Assembly: GCF_003171515.1 (NCBI RefSeq) | Contig: NC_089394.1 | Span: forward strand, 620,001 to 684,000 | DNA length: 64,000 nucleotides | Source: Pyrenophora tritici-repentis | Lineage: Eukaryota; Ascomycota; Dothideomycetes; Pleosporales; Pleosporaceae | Direction of reading: 5' to 3' | Part shown: in pieces, positions 23,718 to 34,580 of the stretch | Numbering within the stretch: the stretch's first letter is position 1 | Layout: each line of letters begins with the position of its first letter | Notes under the pieces: model-generated | What the model was told of the DNA's origin: nothing | Databases searched by the model: none | Seen by the model: the letters and a program-made list of their open reading frames with translations, nothing else | Made by a program: the position numbers and the translations under genes

Positions 23718-26700
23718 CTACTCCTCCATCAGGGTATCATCAACACGTCCCCTGACACTGGTCTTACTGCTCTTCTTCGAAATATGCATGAAACTGAGCC
23801 TCTTCTTCATGCTGTCCGTTCGTGACGTGAGCGACTTGTCGCTCTTTTGGCTCTTGACCGTCTCTGGTCGCTTTTGACTCAGTTCCCGCTGCAGGCTACC
23901 TTCGCTTCGGTTCAGATGCCCATTGCTGGGAAAACTTGGTAGAGCCTCTGGCTGTGGCGACGACGGCGTGTGGTTGAGGAAACTCAAGCTCAACCGGTTG
24001 CGACTGTGAGTCTCCTTGCTGCGACTGCGCGACGACAGAGTAGTCATAGTATCGTCATCAGCCATTTGCTTTTCCGCCTTTGCCTCTTTCTCCTTCTCCT
24101 TCTCCCTCTCTGCTTCGCCCATCAGAAACTCCTTCGTCAGAAAAGCTAGACTAAGCCTTTTCTTGTCTTGCCGCGATGCTCGGCCGTTTGCGCCGGGCGA
24201 CATGACCCGATCTCCGTTGAGCGTACTCTCGTCGGGCGTCGGACTTGCTATTCGAGAACGCGAGACACCCATTGCGCCATTGGAACCCGTACCCGAGACC
24301 ATGGTTGGTGCCATGTTAGGTGGTAGTAGCGTGGCCAGTTCCCGGTAGAATGCGGCTTCGAAACCTGATTTTGTTAGTTTTGTCAAATGTCGGTGGTGAT
24401 AGTACATACGCTGGCTAAGGTCTGCTTTTGTGGTTTGCTGAGCAGGCCTGACGTACAATGATAGACATCGACGAATCACTAGCGTGTAGTCTATCAGAGC
24501 CACCCTCATAGCAGTCTCTAGTGGGTTGGTTTGCCGCGTCTCGTTGTCCTCATCCTCATCTTCGTCATTGGCATGAGGTAGCAAGTCGTGGTAGTGCGCA
24601 ACGCAGTCTTTCGAGTTCATATCCACAGCATACATGAGTTCTTGTGTTAGCGTATTAAACGCCGTGTCGTCCCCCTCTGTGATGCGCTTCTCGACCGCAA
24701 GGAGCTCCACCGTTTTGCGAGCAGTTCGCTCCAGAGCCATTTGCAGCGGCGAGAGTGTTACAGTACCCACACCGATAATTTCGCTTCTCCGTAGGATTGT
24801 AGGGAAACTCTCTGCTGTCGTGTAGAGCGTCTTCTCTGCTCCGGCATCTCTCGCAGTGGCGTTAGATGGTGAACGACGAGACGGCGATGTGAAGTGTGAA
24901 GGACGAGACAGTAGGTAGTAGTCCTTGACCGACTGTGATACTTTCGCGCGTTGGAATATAGGGTGAGTCAGGTCCTTCTGTGGGCTAACAGGGTAGATCT
25001 GCAAATACTGGCCCTCTAGGACTTGATCTGCGCCGGGATTCATGATCACAGCTGAAGGATGTTGTTGCTGCATCCGATCCGTAAACGAAGCCAGGCGGTC
25101 GTTTGGTGATCCTTCAAAGATGAACTGCTTGTCTCGGAGTCCTGGAGGGAATCCCAAGCCCTTGTACACCACTCGGAAGTAGCGCGGATTGGCCCGTTCA
25201 CCCTTCGCGATACTTTCGTGTATTTTGGCCATGGCGTGCTGCGTCCTAGCTAGTTTGGAAAAGTCGAATACGTTGTGTTCGTATTGTGCTGCAAGCTCCG
25301 TATAGGCGGCTAATGCGTTCTCCCATGACTGGCCGTTCTCATAGTGTTCAATCATCTGGAAGTAAAGCTGCTCCTTTCGTTCGAAGGCAGGTTGTGGCGG
25401 CATGCTGGGGTCGGTAAGCGGATCCACGGTCGAATTTGGGTCCCAGTCATAGAGCTCAGCATGTAGTCTGAGCGCAAGTCCCGCCTCCGTGTAGTTCTGC
25501 GCATCCACTTGCAATTCGACGAGCTGATGTACGTAGCGAATGTACATGTCTTCTTTCTGCATGTCCTTGAGGAACTCCATGAGGTGTAAGGTGTCCATGA
25601 TTTGGAAGATCTCGCCAGTTGCTTCGGTGCTATGCACAGCGACGAGTAGGTCCAGTAGCTCATCAATGGTCGAAATGAGGTTCTTCAGCGCCGCAAGCAA
25701 TGGCTCCTCGGCGTCGTGGGAGAGAGGTTCGAATAATTCGATGAGTTCTTGGATGAAGTGTTTCTGCAAGACGGCTTCGGTCAGATGTTTCGTCTTGAAC
25801 AAATTGTCCAAACAGTCAATCATCTCGGCCTGGATGAGAGCGAGGTCTTCGCTCAGCGTCCACTCGCTGATGATCATTGTCTGTAGCACCTCGATAGCCA
25901 CACTGCGTAAACCCTCATGTACGCTGAGACAAAGCTCAACAATGGGCGCCACAAGCCCTGGCACGTACTGCACTTGGAAGCCACCCATCTTCTCAATCCC
26001 GTACTGGCTTTTATCTTCAGCGCTAGCCTCCCAGCCAATCGCCTCCCAACTGCGTTGCAGTAAGTCGGCTCCGTGCTCACGAACGTCGCCGGCGATCTTC
26101 CAAACCGCGCGCCGCTTTTGTTCCGGATACGTTTCCAACGCAAGAGCATCGCTGGCCACAAGCTTCAGCAAAGCATCGAAGAACGCCCGCCACAGCTCCG
26201 TGTTGAAGCCATCAGCCTCGTCGGGAAGAGGGAGAAAAGAGTCGAGTAGTATATTGAACAGCTTCTCCAACGCACGCATGGTGGCCTTGTGATGGTAGAT
26301 GTGTACACTCAGCCACGAGCTGGGGTATGCTTCGCAGTCGAGGATTGAGATGTAGACTTGCAGGACCGAGAACAAAAACTCTGCCGTGTCGTCCTTTGGC
26401 AGTTCCGGAAGTAACAGTGTGGGTAGACTAGACATGGCCGCGATTACAGCCGATATCTCAGCCATTGCCTCATCAAAGGGGGCTTCGGCACTTGCCGCTC
26501 GGGATTGGAATGGATAACTGGTCGGGAACAGCAGTGAAAGTGTCTTCTTAGCTGGCCGAGGGGTCGCTTGGATTGCGCGATATGAATCCACAAGTTTAGG
26601 CATATACTCCGCAGCCTCTTTCCCAAGCTCTTCTACCTGGGCTGCAACTACAGAACAGCAGAGACGGACTTGGTCCTTCCACTGATCGGTAACCACTTCG

Positions 26701-29700
26701 ACTCTGCCCCAGTATGGGGCAAGCCAATTGACTGTACTTGCTAGGAGCATGCGGCGAACGTCGGGGATCCGGAAGATTTGAAGTCCAGAGAGATGGTGTA
26801 TTAGCAAGAGTTTGTAGAGGATGAGCTTGCCCTGAACGTTTGCGCAGGACTCAATGAAGCCCTCCGTCAGTTTGAAAACCTCCGTGGAAGGCATACATCC
26901 TTCGAGCTCAGGTAGCCATGAATGGAAGTTTTGTACTAGAAGCGTCTTTGTACCAATGAGAACGGGTGATGGGTTCTTCATAAGAGCCTCCAACGATCCG
27001 AAGAGTGCTTTCATCTCCTTGCTGAACTGGGCCCGGTCCTTGATACCGATGCTCTCTTCCTTTGCCTTTTGCTTCTCTCGGGCATTGACCAGGAATTTCA
27101 TAATAAGGTTGCCAACCTTGAAAGTTGCGCGCAGCCGTCGAGAGCTCTCGGGATCCGTGGGTTTGGCCAGCAATCGACCAAGACTTTGCATAAGACACGA
27201 AGTAACAAGGGAATGGAAGATCTTGGTCCGCGCATACTGATCCACCAGAGGCTCGAGGTTGAAGCGTCGGTCGTGTACGATACCTAGCACGATAACAATG
27301 GCGTTGAAAACCAAGTCTTCGTATTCGTCACTTCCGGCGTAGTGGCTCTGTATAGCAAAGAGGGCGTCGAATACCTCGCTCAGAAGCTTGACAATCTCAA
27401 TCTCTGGGACGAAGTTGAAGCGTCGCAGTAGCCCCACGAGCTCTCCAGCTGGCTGGTCCTGCCACTTGATGAGACCCAGGATAGTCGGGTCTTGCGAGTA
27501 TCGTGTGCTGCAGAGGAAGGTCTTTACGTTAACCGCCGCCATTGGGCCCATGACGTGCTCATCCTTCTTCTTTGCGCTCCATGGCAAGCCAAGGTACGCG
27601 CCCTTGCCAGCAATCATGCCCGACGTGTACTCGTCATATTTGTACAAGGTCAGGGCGTGGTCTCCGTCACGAGCAAAAGCATCTTTATCCCAGAGGGGCA
27701 TCCAACATAGGGCGAATGGGAAACCAGGTGCATCGGCGACACTCATAACGAGATGCGATCCGGGGACGTCCTGCGGGTCAATGGCAAGTCGAATGGTCGA
27801 ATTCCAGCCTTCGCCTCGTTGGGCTGCTGTTGTGCGCCAGGCTGTGTGGCCTGCGCTGTTGGCTGAAGGGTAGATACATCCTTCTATGCGTTCTCCGGAG
27901 CTCTTTCTGACCTCGATCGTAAGCTGCAGATTGTTCATCGGTGAGGACGATAACAACGGAACAGTGCCAGTCTTTGGGTGAGCTAAAAAGGCGTTCTTCG
28001 GGAGGAAAGGCTCGGCAAGTGTCAGGTAGATGTCGCTTCGTGGCTTGGTCGGAGCACCCGAGAAGCCAATCTTACGGCACTGCTTAATGTTGTGCAGCAT
28101 GGTGGGGATCTTCTCGATGAGACCTTCGGCATCGGCGTGTACAAAAGCTTTAAGGTGTATGGTAAGTCGGCTGATGGGCGTATTCCGCTTGTACTTTCCA
28201 CTGGCGCTTGGGTAGATTTCAGGCAATATGCTGTCCCACATGTCGTCCTCTTGAGACACGTCCTCGCCAGGTGCAGCGGTACAGAACATGCTGACGGTTT
28301 GGTCTGCCTCTGACCGTGTCTGCAAGAGGTGGTTCACCGATGCGACACCCACGGCAACGCATCGCTTCAGCGTCCTCTGGTCTCGAGATAGAGCGCGGGC
28401 TCGGGTGGTTCCTGCGGCCGATGATCCTGGCCGCGTGTCGGATGACGACTGTGATTTGGTCTGCTCGACACTTTGGCGTCGGCGTTCATCGATGGAGTCG
28501 GCTTGTCGTGAGTCGGATTGGCGGGAGTTGGTAGATTCCTTTCGCTTAGAGCCGAACATAACGCTGCGCCTTCCGCTCTTGATGTTTCCCTCTTGGGAAG
28601 GCGGGACGCCGAGTGCTTTGTTTTGTGTGGCGTCTTTGGCCGTTGTGGTGCTTGCCTTTTCCGTGGCACTTACCGCACGCACCGGCTCATTCGTCATCAG
28701 TCGGAAGACAAGATATAGGGTTGAGCCGGAGCCGGCGCCTTCGCCAATATCAGTCAGGCTGAGGTCTACCAGCAGCGCGCGAAGTTTATCACCAGCCAGC
28801 GATACGGCGGAACCGTCTCGTGAAGTCAAATCGAAAGAGTATGCCTCGGAGAGGGGTTGAAGGGCAGCTCCTGGTGGCTTCATACAGAGATACATGCTGA
28901 TTTGAGCTGCACCGTTTGTCACATCGCCCATGACGTGCTTCAAGCTTACAAAAAGATGGTTCAGGTTGTGCTCATCGAGCTGTGGTGTTGGCCGACTGTC
29001 CAGTAGACTCATCATGGACTGCAACTTTGTCACCTCAATGGCTGAGTCGTCCCCTGTCAGAATGCGGCCGCGCTGCGAGGGACTCCGCACAATGACATCT
29101 CCACAGAGCATCTTGTTCCCCGCCACGAGATCCCACACAGTCGCCTCGCGTACTGCCTCGAGCTCTTTGGCTGTGAGCACCTTGTGCAACAGCTGGCGGC
29201 GCGCCGTGTCCAGACGCTTCACTAACCTCGACATCTTGTCCAATGAGCCATATTTGCGTGCGAGCAGCAGCTCGTGAACTTTGGTAGAATGCCACTCGCG
29301 TAGGCAGGACGCAATCTCATCCACCAATGGCTCCTGAGTCGATGTGGGTGTTTCGTCGCCAATCTTCAGCATGGGAACGGGCGCCGGGGGTCGCGGGGCG
29401 CCGAGGTCTGATATGGGCGATAGCGGAAGCATCAATTGCTGGAGGTGCTCTTCGCGCGCCGTCCACTGCGAATTTGTGCTGCCCGCCCGTTTCCTGGCCG
29501 ACTTGCGTTGTGAGAGGGGGCGCGAGGCAACAGAAGGCAGGGCGGGAACGCCGGCATCCCTCGATGCTCGTCGCGCCTGGGAGCCTGAACTTTTTGTAAA
29601 TGGAGACGTCGTACGTGTGCTTTCCGTGGGCGTGACGACGCCGTTGGTCGCATGCATGTAGTGACTCCCATGGCCCGTCTCGTTGCCCGATTCCCGGCTC

Positions 29701-29990
29701 GTCGTGTCCTTGCCTTCGCCTAGAACCTCACGGACTTCGACACATACTCGTGGGAATATACCAGAAAAGACGCGTGCTTCGAGCGTCTGTCCCTTGACAC
29801 TGGTCAGGCCAGCCAGCAGCGAGGGCGGCGCGACCAAGTATCCACGATACCACGAGGCATCCTGACCGCCCTGCTCGATTATGTAGAGCTCGTCACCGAT
29901 CTCGAGGGGTAGGTCGGCGGGCGAGGAGGGCTGAAAGGGGTATGTGCATATTGCGAACGCGATGCGCGGGAGCGGTCTCCAGCTCGGCAT
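23718..29990 (-). CDS. DOCK-family guanine nucleotide exchange factor (SH3, DHR-1/C2, DHR-2)
   Basis: One open frame of 2090 codons. An SH3 domain lies at the N-terminus (about 10-80: ALYDF-like CTYPFQPSS, SWYRGYL, GIFPRVCVEV). A DHR-1/C2 segment lies around 660-830 (SDIYLTLAEPFLP, NLQLTIEVRKSSGE, GWNSTIRLAI). The DHR-2/DOCKER region lies around 1480-1880 (RYFRVVYKGLGFP, FIFEG, ILRRSEIIGVGTVTLSPLQMALERT). A low-complexity basic/acidic tail with Lys/Glu repeats follows. DOCK proteins load GTP on Rac/Cdc42 GTPases and control actin and polarity; fungal members are large single-copy proteins. A stretch at 24409..24365 has GTATGT, ACTAAC and CAG spaced like a 45-bp intron, whose removal would keep the frame (2075 aa) and give SQRFEAAFYREL. 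Confidence 0.93.
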   Translation of the reverse strand: MPSWRPLPRIAFAICTYPFQPSSPADLPLEIGDELYIIEQGGQDASWYRGYLVAPPSLLAGLTSVKGQTLEARVFSGIFPRVCVEVREVLGEGKDTTSRESGNETGHGSHYMHATNGVVTPTESTRTTSPFTKSSGSQARRASRDAGVPALPSVASRPLSQRKSARKRAGSTNSQWTAREEHLQQLMLPLSPISDLGAPRPPAPVPMLKIGDETPTSTQEPLVDEIASCLREWHSTKVHELLLARKYGSLDKMSRLVKRLDTARRQLLHKVLTAKELEAVREATVWDLVAGNKMLCGDVIVRSPSQRGRILTGDDSAIEVTKLQSMMSLLDSRPTPQLDEHNLNHLFVSLKHVMGDVTNGAAQISMYLCMKPPGAALQPLSEAYSFDLTSRDGSAVSLAGDKLRALLVDLSLTDIGEGAGSGSTLYLVFRLMTNEPVRAVSATEKASTTTAKDATQNKALGVPPSQEGNIKSGRRSVMFGSKRKESTNSRQSDSRQADSIDERRRQSVEQTKSQSSSDTRPGSSAAGTTRARALSRDQRTLKRCVAVGVASVNHLLQTRSEADQTVSMFCTAAPGEDVSQEDDMWDSILPEIYPSASGKYKRNTPISRLTIHLKAFVHADAEGLIEKIPTMLHNIKQCRKIGFSGAPTKPRSDIYLTLAEPFLPKNAFLAHPKTGTVPLLSSSPMNNLQLTIEVRKSSGERIEGCIYPSANSAGHTAWRTTAAQRGEGWNSTIRLAIDPQDVPGSHLVMSVADAPGFPFALCWMPLWDKDAFARDGDHALTLYKYDEYTSGMIAGKGAYLGLPWSAKKKDEHVMGPMAAVNVKTFLCSTRYSQDPTILGLIKWQDQPAGELVGLLRRFNFVPEIEIVKLLSEVFDALFAIQSHYAGSDEYEDLVFNAIVIVLGIVHDRRFNLEPLVDQYARTKIFHSLVTSCLMQSLGRLLAKPTDPESSRRLRATFKVGNLIMKFLVNAREKQKAKEESIGIKDRAQFSKEMKALFGSLEALMKNPSPVLIGTKTLLVQNFHSWLPELEGCMPSTEVFKLTEGFIESCANVQGKLILYKLLLIHHLSGLQIFRIPDVRRMLLASTVNWLAPYWGRVEVVTDQWKDQVRLCCSVVAAQVEELGKEAAEYMPKLVDSYRAIQATPRPAKKTLSLLFPTSYPFQSRAASAEAPFDEAMAEISAVIAAMSSLPTLLLPELPKDDTAEFLFSVLQVYISILDCEAYPSSWLSVHIYHHKATMRALEKLFNILLDSFLPLPDEADGFNTELWRAFFDALLKLVASDALALETYPEQKRRAVWKIAGDVREHGADLLQRSWEAIGWEASAEDKSQYGIEKMGGFQVQYVPGLVAPIVELCLSVHEGLRSVAIEVLQTMIISEWTLSEDLALIQAEMIDCLDNLFKTKHLTEAVLQKHFIQELIELFEPLSHDAEEPLLAALKNLISTIDELLDLLVAVHSTEATGEIFQIMDTLHLMEFLKDMQKEDMYIRYVHQLVELQVDAQNYTEAGLALRLHAELYDWDPNSTVDPLTDPSMPPQPAFERKEQLYFQMIEHYENGQSWENALAAYTELAAQYEHNVFDFSKLARTQHAMAKIHESIAKGERANPRYFRVVYKGLGFPPGLRDKQFIFEGSPNDRLASFTDRMQQQHPSAVIMNPGADQVLEGQYLQIYPVSPQKDLTHPIFQRAKVSQSVKDYYLLSRPSHFTSPSRRSPSNATARDAGAEKTLYTTAESFPTILRRSEIIGVGTVTLSPLQMALERTARKTVELLAVEKRITEGDDTAFNTLTQELMYAVDMNSKDCVAHYHDLLPHANDEDEDEDNETRQTNPLETAMRVALIDYTLVIRRCLSLYVRPAQQTTKADLSQRMYYHHRHLTKLTKSGFEAAFYRELATLLPPNMAPTMVSGTGSNGAMGVSRSRIASPTPDESTLNGDRVMSPGANGRASRQDKKRLSLAFLTKEFLMGEAEREKEKEKEAKAEKQMADDDTMTTLSSRSRSKETHSRNRLSLSFLNHTPSSPQPEALPSFPSNGHLNRSEGSLQRELSQKRPETVKSQKSDKSLTSRTDSMKKRLSFMHISKKSSKTSVRGRVDDTLMEE
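24365..24409 (-). other. Probable 45-bp in-frame intron inside the DOCK gene
   Basis: On the minus strand the segment begins GTATGT, has ACTAAC about 15 bases before its end and finishes TCAG. Its length is a multiple of three with no stop, so it reads through as 15 extra residues (MYYHHRHLTKLTKSG). Splicing would join SQR to FEAAFYREL. Confidence 0.7.
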
Positions 29991-31626
29991 GGCACCAGAC
30001 GTATCGGGCTATATTGGCGGGAGGCGGCGACAAAGCATCACGAGCGGTCGACGATGTTGTTGTGTGTGGAGGGCTCCTCCAAATGGTTTCAGACGTGGAC
30101 GCTGATGCTCGAATGCACGGGATGCCCCTGATGGCCTTGCCGAATCGAAATCTGGGGACGCTATGCTTTCACGCCCTTTAATGGTAAGCGGGGCACGTCC
30201 GGTCTTGGGCGGAGCGAGATTATGGTATTCTTTGAGTCGCGTCGGTCGCGGATCCGGGTCGTGGGTCAGCAACTTGGGAACAGCAAACAAAAGTTTCAAA
30301 GAGAGAGGAATGTTGATTGCTCTGGCGCCGCCATTCGGTAGCAGCCGTGCCTGCATGAAGCTTGGGGCATGCTTTGTATCATAGCCAGCATGCCCTAGCC
30401 TCAAGTCTTGGGTATCATTTCACATAAACCTATGTCCCAAATCCGTGCGCCACGGTGCATGCGTCAGTTCGGCCCTCGACTTCTCGCACTACCCGTACAC
30501 ATTTTGCGAATAACCCGGCCTTTCCACAACACCATGTCCGCGCGGAAACGCAGGGGATGCGACTGCAGACGCCTAATTGGTGAGATTATCCAAAGCACAC
30601 CGTGGCCCTCCTGTCTTGGCTCTAATTTGGACCCCCTAAAAGCTCCAGGTTCAAACTAACTTTGGGTTCTAGTACGTGCGCGTCGTTCCTACGCCACAAC
30701 GTTGAACTTCCTAATCTCAGATCTCGCACGGTCGTCGCCTCAATCTCCTACGTGACACGTGCTGTTCGTCTTTACTTTCCCCGGCTGACGTCTTCCACCT
30801 TCCAGCTCACGCCGGGGCCTCTCGCTAAAGTGGACCTCCGCCTCGCTGCTTGAAACCATGGCAGAAGACGTCGACCGGTGGTAGTACCAACAAACGTCGC
30901 TGACACTGTGACACGACAGTAAAGCTTACACTAGCCGCTTCCCCTACCGAGCACGGCCGCCGAGCGACTCTGAGCGCCTCGCGATCGACCTCAACACCAT
31001 GACATGACTAAGGACTCAGCTGTTAGCCACAGCTATTTCCAGACAATGCCCATTTTGGCACCTAGTTGTAAGTGTGCTATAGGGGGCGCATATAGCTCTA
31101 CACAGCCACATACTGTATAAGCCATCCATACAATGACTACCGGAGACATCCCCCCGGGAACCAGCCGGCGCATAGACCTCCAGCACTTTTCCACATCACA
31201 AATCAATACTTCTAAACAGTCGCTCCATAATTATATCACTACCTTCCGTCTGTCTACCACAGCTTTCCAGGACAATACGAGAACAGCGCAAACATGCTCT
31301 TCAAGCAACTTCTGCACTATCCATACAGCGACGTCGTGGATCATCCTAGTTTCGCATCTCGCTCGCACTTGCGCACCGTTGCGGCCCGTTGCGTGTCTAC
31401 CTTCTCAAAACTGCTCATCTGCAGCACGAGAGCAGATTCTTGGCACTTGCTTGTGTATACTTTACACCCTTATGGTTTCTAGCCGAAGGCCCCGTTCTTT
31501 ATACATCATGACAGTCGACAACTTGACATATGTTACAGCGTCGATCCCCCAATTTTTGTACCATCTTCCTTCGCCCGCCTCACCCCACATTTTGCTCAAC
31601 CATCTTCCACTCTTGAGTCAGTCAAC
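29991..31626. other. Divergent promoter region between DOCK and Ctr genes
   Basis: This 1.6-kb interval lies between two genes transcribed away from each other. Short frames at 30408-30659 and 31133-31630 have no recognisable domain; the latter may be 5'-UTR of the copper transporter. A TTTGCTCA octamer lies at 31591-31598. Confidence 0.5.
31591..31598 (+). promoter_or_regulatory. Candidate copper-response (Mac1-type) element
   Basis: TTTGCTCA matches the yeast Mac1 site consensus TTTGC(T/G)C(A/G). It lies 29-36 bases before the ATG of the copper transporter gene, which is unusually close and may be within the leader. A single octamer can occur by chance. Confidence 0.3.
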
Positions 31627-32392
31627 ATGAACATGTCAAATCCATCACCGACTCCAAGTAGCCAAACACAGCCCATGTCATTCATGAGACCCCAAGCTTC
31701 CATGTCAGCAATAGGCATGTCCGGCATGGCATCCACCTTTTCAACCGGTACTCAAGTTACGCTCTGGTTCACAGGTTGGACAACGACAACGACGGCGACC
31801 TATGTATCGGCCGTCTTCCTCTTATTTCTTTTAGGTATCTTCAACCGCTTCCTTGGGGCGTTGAAGAGCCAGCTCGAGAGAAAATGGAAGATGCAGCGTG
31901 GGACTAAGACTGCCATTCCATCCAGTGTCTATACAAAGAAGACGGCTGACAGCAGTCGTGGCCATACGCGAACATGGAGCGATGTCCTGCGAGCCCAGCA
32001 CCGTGAACTGAAAGAGCTAGAAAAGGAAGAGATTGAGCCCTTGACTCCAGTTACAGCACATACGCGGGAAGACGAGGAGAGTGGCACAAATGCGAAATCA
32101 GACACATCTCGTATATTTTGGCTAGCCCATGCCCCATGGAGTATCGACAGAGATGGCATCAGTGCGGGTTTAGAGTTTGTTCGCGCGTTGATCGGTTACG
32201 TACTGTAGGTACCATATCGTCATCGCACTTTTCCGGATTTGCAGCTAACCACTTGATAGCATGCTCGCTGTCATGACATACAATATCGGCTTCCTGTTCT
32301 CTGTCACAGGCAGTGTGCTCCTTGGCGAGTTGTTGTTTGGTCGGTATACACGAGGATCTGCGACCCTGGCTGAAGACGGTTGCCATCCTTGA
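31627..32392 (+). CDS. Ctr-family high-affinity copper transporter
   Basis: Two exons, 31627..32204 and 32260..32392, with a 55-bp intron (GTAGGT donor, CTAAC branch); 236 aa. The N-terminus is rich in Met (MNMS, MSFM, MSAIGMSGM), the copper-capturing ectodomain. TM1 is around 45-75 (TLWFTGWTTTTTATYVSAVFLLFLLGIF). A cytosolic loop of about 110 residues leads to the joined second membrane region GLEFVRALIGYVL + MLAVMTYNIGFLFSVTGSVLLGELLFG, with the family's M-x3-M (MLAVM) and a GxxxG-like third helix. Ctr proteins form trimers importing Cu(I) at the plasma or vacuolar membrane. The long loop resembles Ctr2/Ctr3-like fungal members. Confidence 0.93.
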
Positions 32393-33837
32393 TAGATATT
32401 CATATCTGAGTAGCATCAAACTATGACTTGCCGACAGTCTCGCTTATTATTTCATGTATTCTCCCTATCTGGCGTCTTTGTCAGACTCTCGCTTTACAAT
32501 ATTCTATATGAGGCTATAAGGTTTGTGACATACTAGCGCGTCCAGTTAGTGGTAGCATTACAAAGTCATCTATGCTAACCGTTGTTGAACAAGCCAATGT
32601 TACCATGTCGGTCGTCAAGGAAGAACACCGTGCAACACAGGGAAGATCCCCGTCACGGCCCAGGCACGGTCGTTCTCTCCTTACCTCGTACACGGCAACA
32701 CAGGCTCGGTACAGCCTTTACTTGACCTCAAAAAGACAGAAATAGACCAGTCCAACGGAGCCAATGCAGAAGGCAAAGTACATGCCGGTGAGTATTATCT
32801 TATCCTTGACGCCAGTGGGAAGAACGCTCTGCAATGCAGTTGTGTAGAAGCCAGCATCGGCCCGAAGACTCAGGAGGTTATCTACAATGAATCGAATCAC
32901 GATCAAGTTTACGTTGAACGTGTACTCCAAAGTTAGTGCGATCGAGTTCTGGAATTCAATAGGCGGTGCGATGACTCCGGTGTCTCAATCTTAAATTGTG
33001 CTAATAAAAGCTTTCGGCGACGTGTAACGGTCCGCAAGCATCTCGGCACAAAATGCCGTTGATCGTCCTGTCAGGAAGATGAAAGCCGGTAAAGCTATGG
33101 GCATGCGAAAAAAGACGACGAAAGTCGTTGTCAACGGTTACGAAATGGAGAAGATGGCGAAGTTGTATAAATGAAGCTACGCGCCAAACTATCGATCAAA
33201 GTATCCTTGTCAACCCAATGGCGTCTTTGTCCGACGAACTCAACTAGAGATACATGGACGTGTGGATTACACGTCTTACAGCATCAAACACCAACCATCC
33301 ATCGCCCCAGCAAAAAACTTTCAAGCACCCCCGCCCGTTTAGCATACGCCATCCCAACGCTCGTTACGAGACCGAGTGCTGTCACGACAGAGGTTTCCCA
33401 CCAACGCTAAAGAGCCAACCGGAACTTAATTCTCGTGTCCGGGAAGTTCGTGTCAGGGGCATGGACTGTGGTGCGCCGGCTTACCGTAGCATTGCACACT
33501 CGTAAGGTGGAGGTGGCGCTTTTGATATATGAAGGTCACTCTTCAGTGGAATGATTAGAGAAGAGCTGTGAATTGAAGTGTGAGACTGGGTGATGTAACG
33601 TTTACTGGAAACATGCCCCTTTTACCAAGGTCAACGGTACCTGAACGCTTTTTAGAGCATTAGGGAGAGGTGAGCAAGCGTCTAGCACGTGAATCTGAGT
33701 ATTCAAGTAAACCACAGAAGGTAACAAGATTTGTTCGTCGTCAAACAATACAACAATACATCTTCCAAATACTACCAAACGTCCAGACCAAAGAAGCAGG
33801 AAACATCCACAAAACACATACATCAACCCCATAAATT
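32393..33837. other. Intergenic, 1.4 kb, with a possible membrane-protein remnant
   Basis: On the minus strand 32993-32718 an unbroken frame of about 90 codons ends in two hydrophobic stretches (IVIRFIVDNLL and ILTGMYFAFCIGSVGLVYFCLF) before a stop. Upstream in another frame, up to about 33130, lies another hydrophobic stretch (FRMPIALPAFIFLTGR). I cannot join these into a gene with confidence. Confidence 0.35.
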
Positions 33838-34580
33838 TCATACCCCACCATGAAGAGACCGTCCATCCCCAGCAACAGCCGCACCACGCACCCCATCCCG
33901 ATACTCACTCCACTCCACCGGCACACTCTCCTCACCCCCACCAAACATATCCACACGACACCGTCTCGGCCCCTCACCAGAACCGCCAACAACACCAGCG
34001 CCCACACCCACACCTTCCCAGCTCAACCCCCCACCCCCACCCACCTTGACCTCCTCGCGAATCGCCTGCGGCGGAATCCTATACATGACCAAATACTCGC
34101 CCCAATGCAACCACTCGTCCGTACCGCCCATACCCTCCTTCAACAAATCTTTCGCACGAAACACTGGGCCTCGAGCTAAATGTCTCGTATCGACTGTGAC
34201 GACGCATGTGTCCTCGCCATAGCTACGGGCAAAGTAATTCGCCACGGCGTCGGCGTGGGCGCGGTTGTCATAGACGCTGATGAAGGGGGAGGAGATGTTT
34301 GTTTGCTGGTTGAGGTGTGCGAGGCTGAAGCGGGAGAGGCAGGACGTGTGGTTTAGGATTGTGGTGTGGTTTTTTGCGCTGAAGCCTGTGGTGGGCGTGT
34401 ACCGGGTTTGACTGCTGGGACGGTGGACGCGGTAGACTAGGGCGGGGATGCTGGTTGGAGAGGGTGAGGGGGGGTGGAGAGAGGCTTGCTGTGGAGAGGG
34501 CTGGGTATGTTAGTTGGGGGGATGGGGGTAGGAGGGGAAGATAATTTACCGGATGTGCTTGAGGAGAGGGTGTCTGGCAT
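33838..34580 (-). CDS. DUF7587-like fungal protein
   Basis: Proposed exons 34580..34550 and 34484..33838 (65-bp intron), 225 aa; the second exon is well supported and the short first exon is inferred. The conserved-looking core starts LVYRVHRPSSQTRYTPTTGFSAK (about 31-53) and continues NISSPFISVYDNRAHADAVANYFARSYG, then TRHLARGPVFRAKDLL and EYLVMYRIPPQAI. This 'YRVHxPxSxTxY...GF' start, 'SPFISVYDN' middle and 'EYLxxxxIPPxxI' end recall DUF7587, a fungal domain of unknown role with an ADP-ribosyltransferase-like look. The C-terminal 80 residues are Gly-rich and low in complexity. No signal peptide is seen. Confidence 0.72.

Noticed and set aside
31133..31630. 165-codon frame before the copper transporter
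   Set aside because: No motif; it overlaps the transporter start by a few bases and is more likely leader or promoter DNA.
33602..33841. Secreted-looking minus-strand frame (MKFMGLMYVFCGCFLLLW)
   Set aside because: It lies immediately downstream of the DUF7587-like stop codon, has no plausible mature domain, and is most likely 3'-UTR read by chance.
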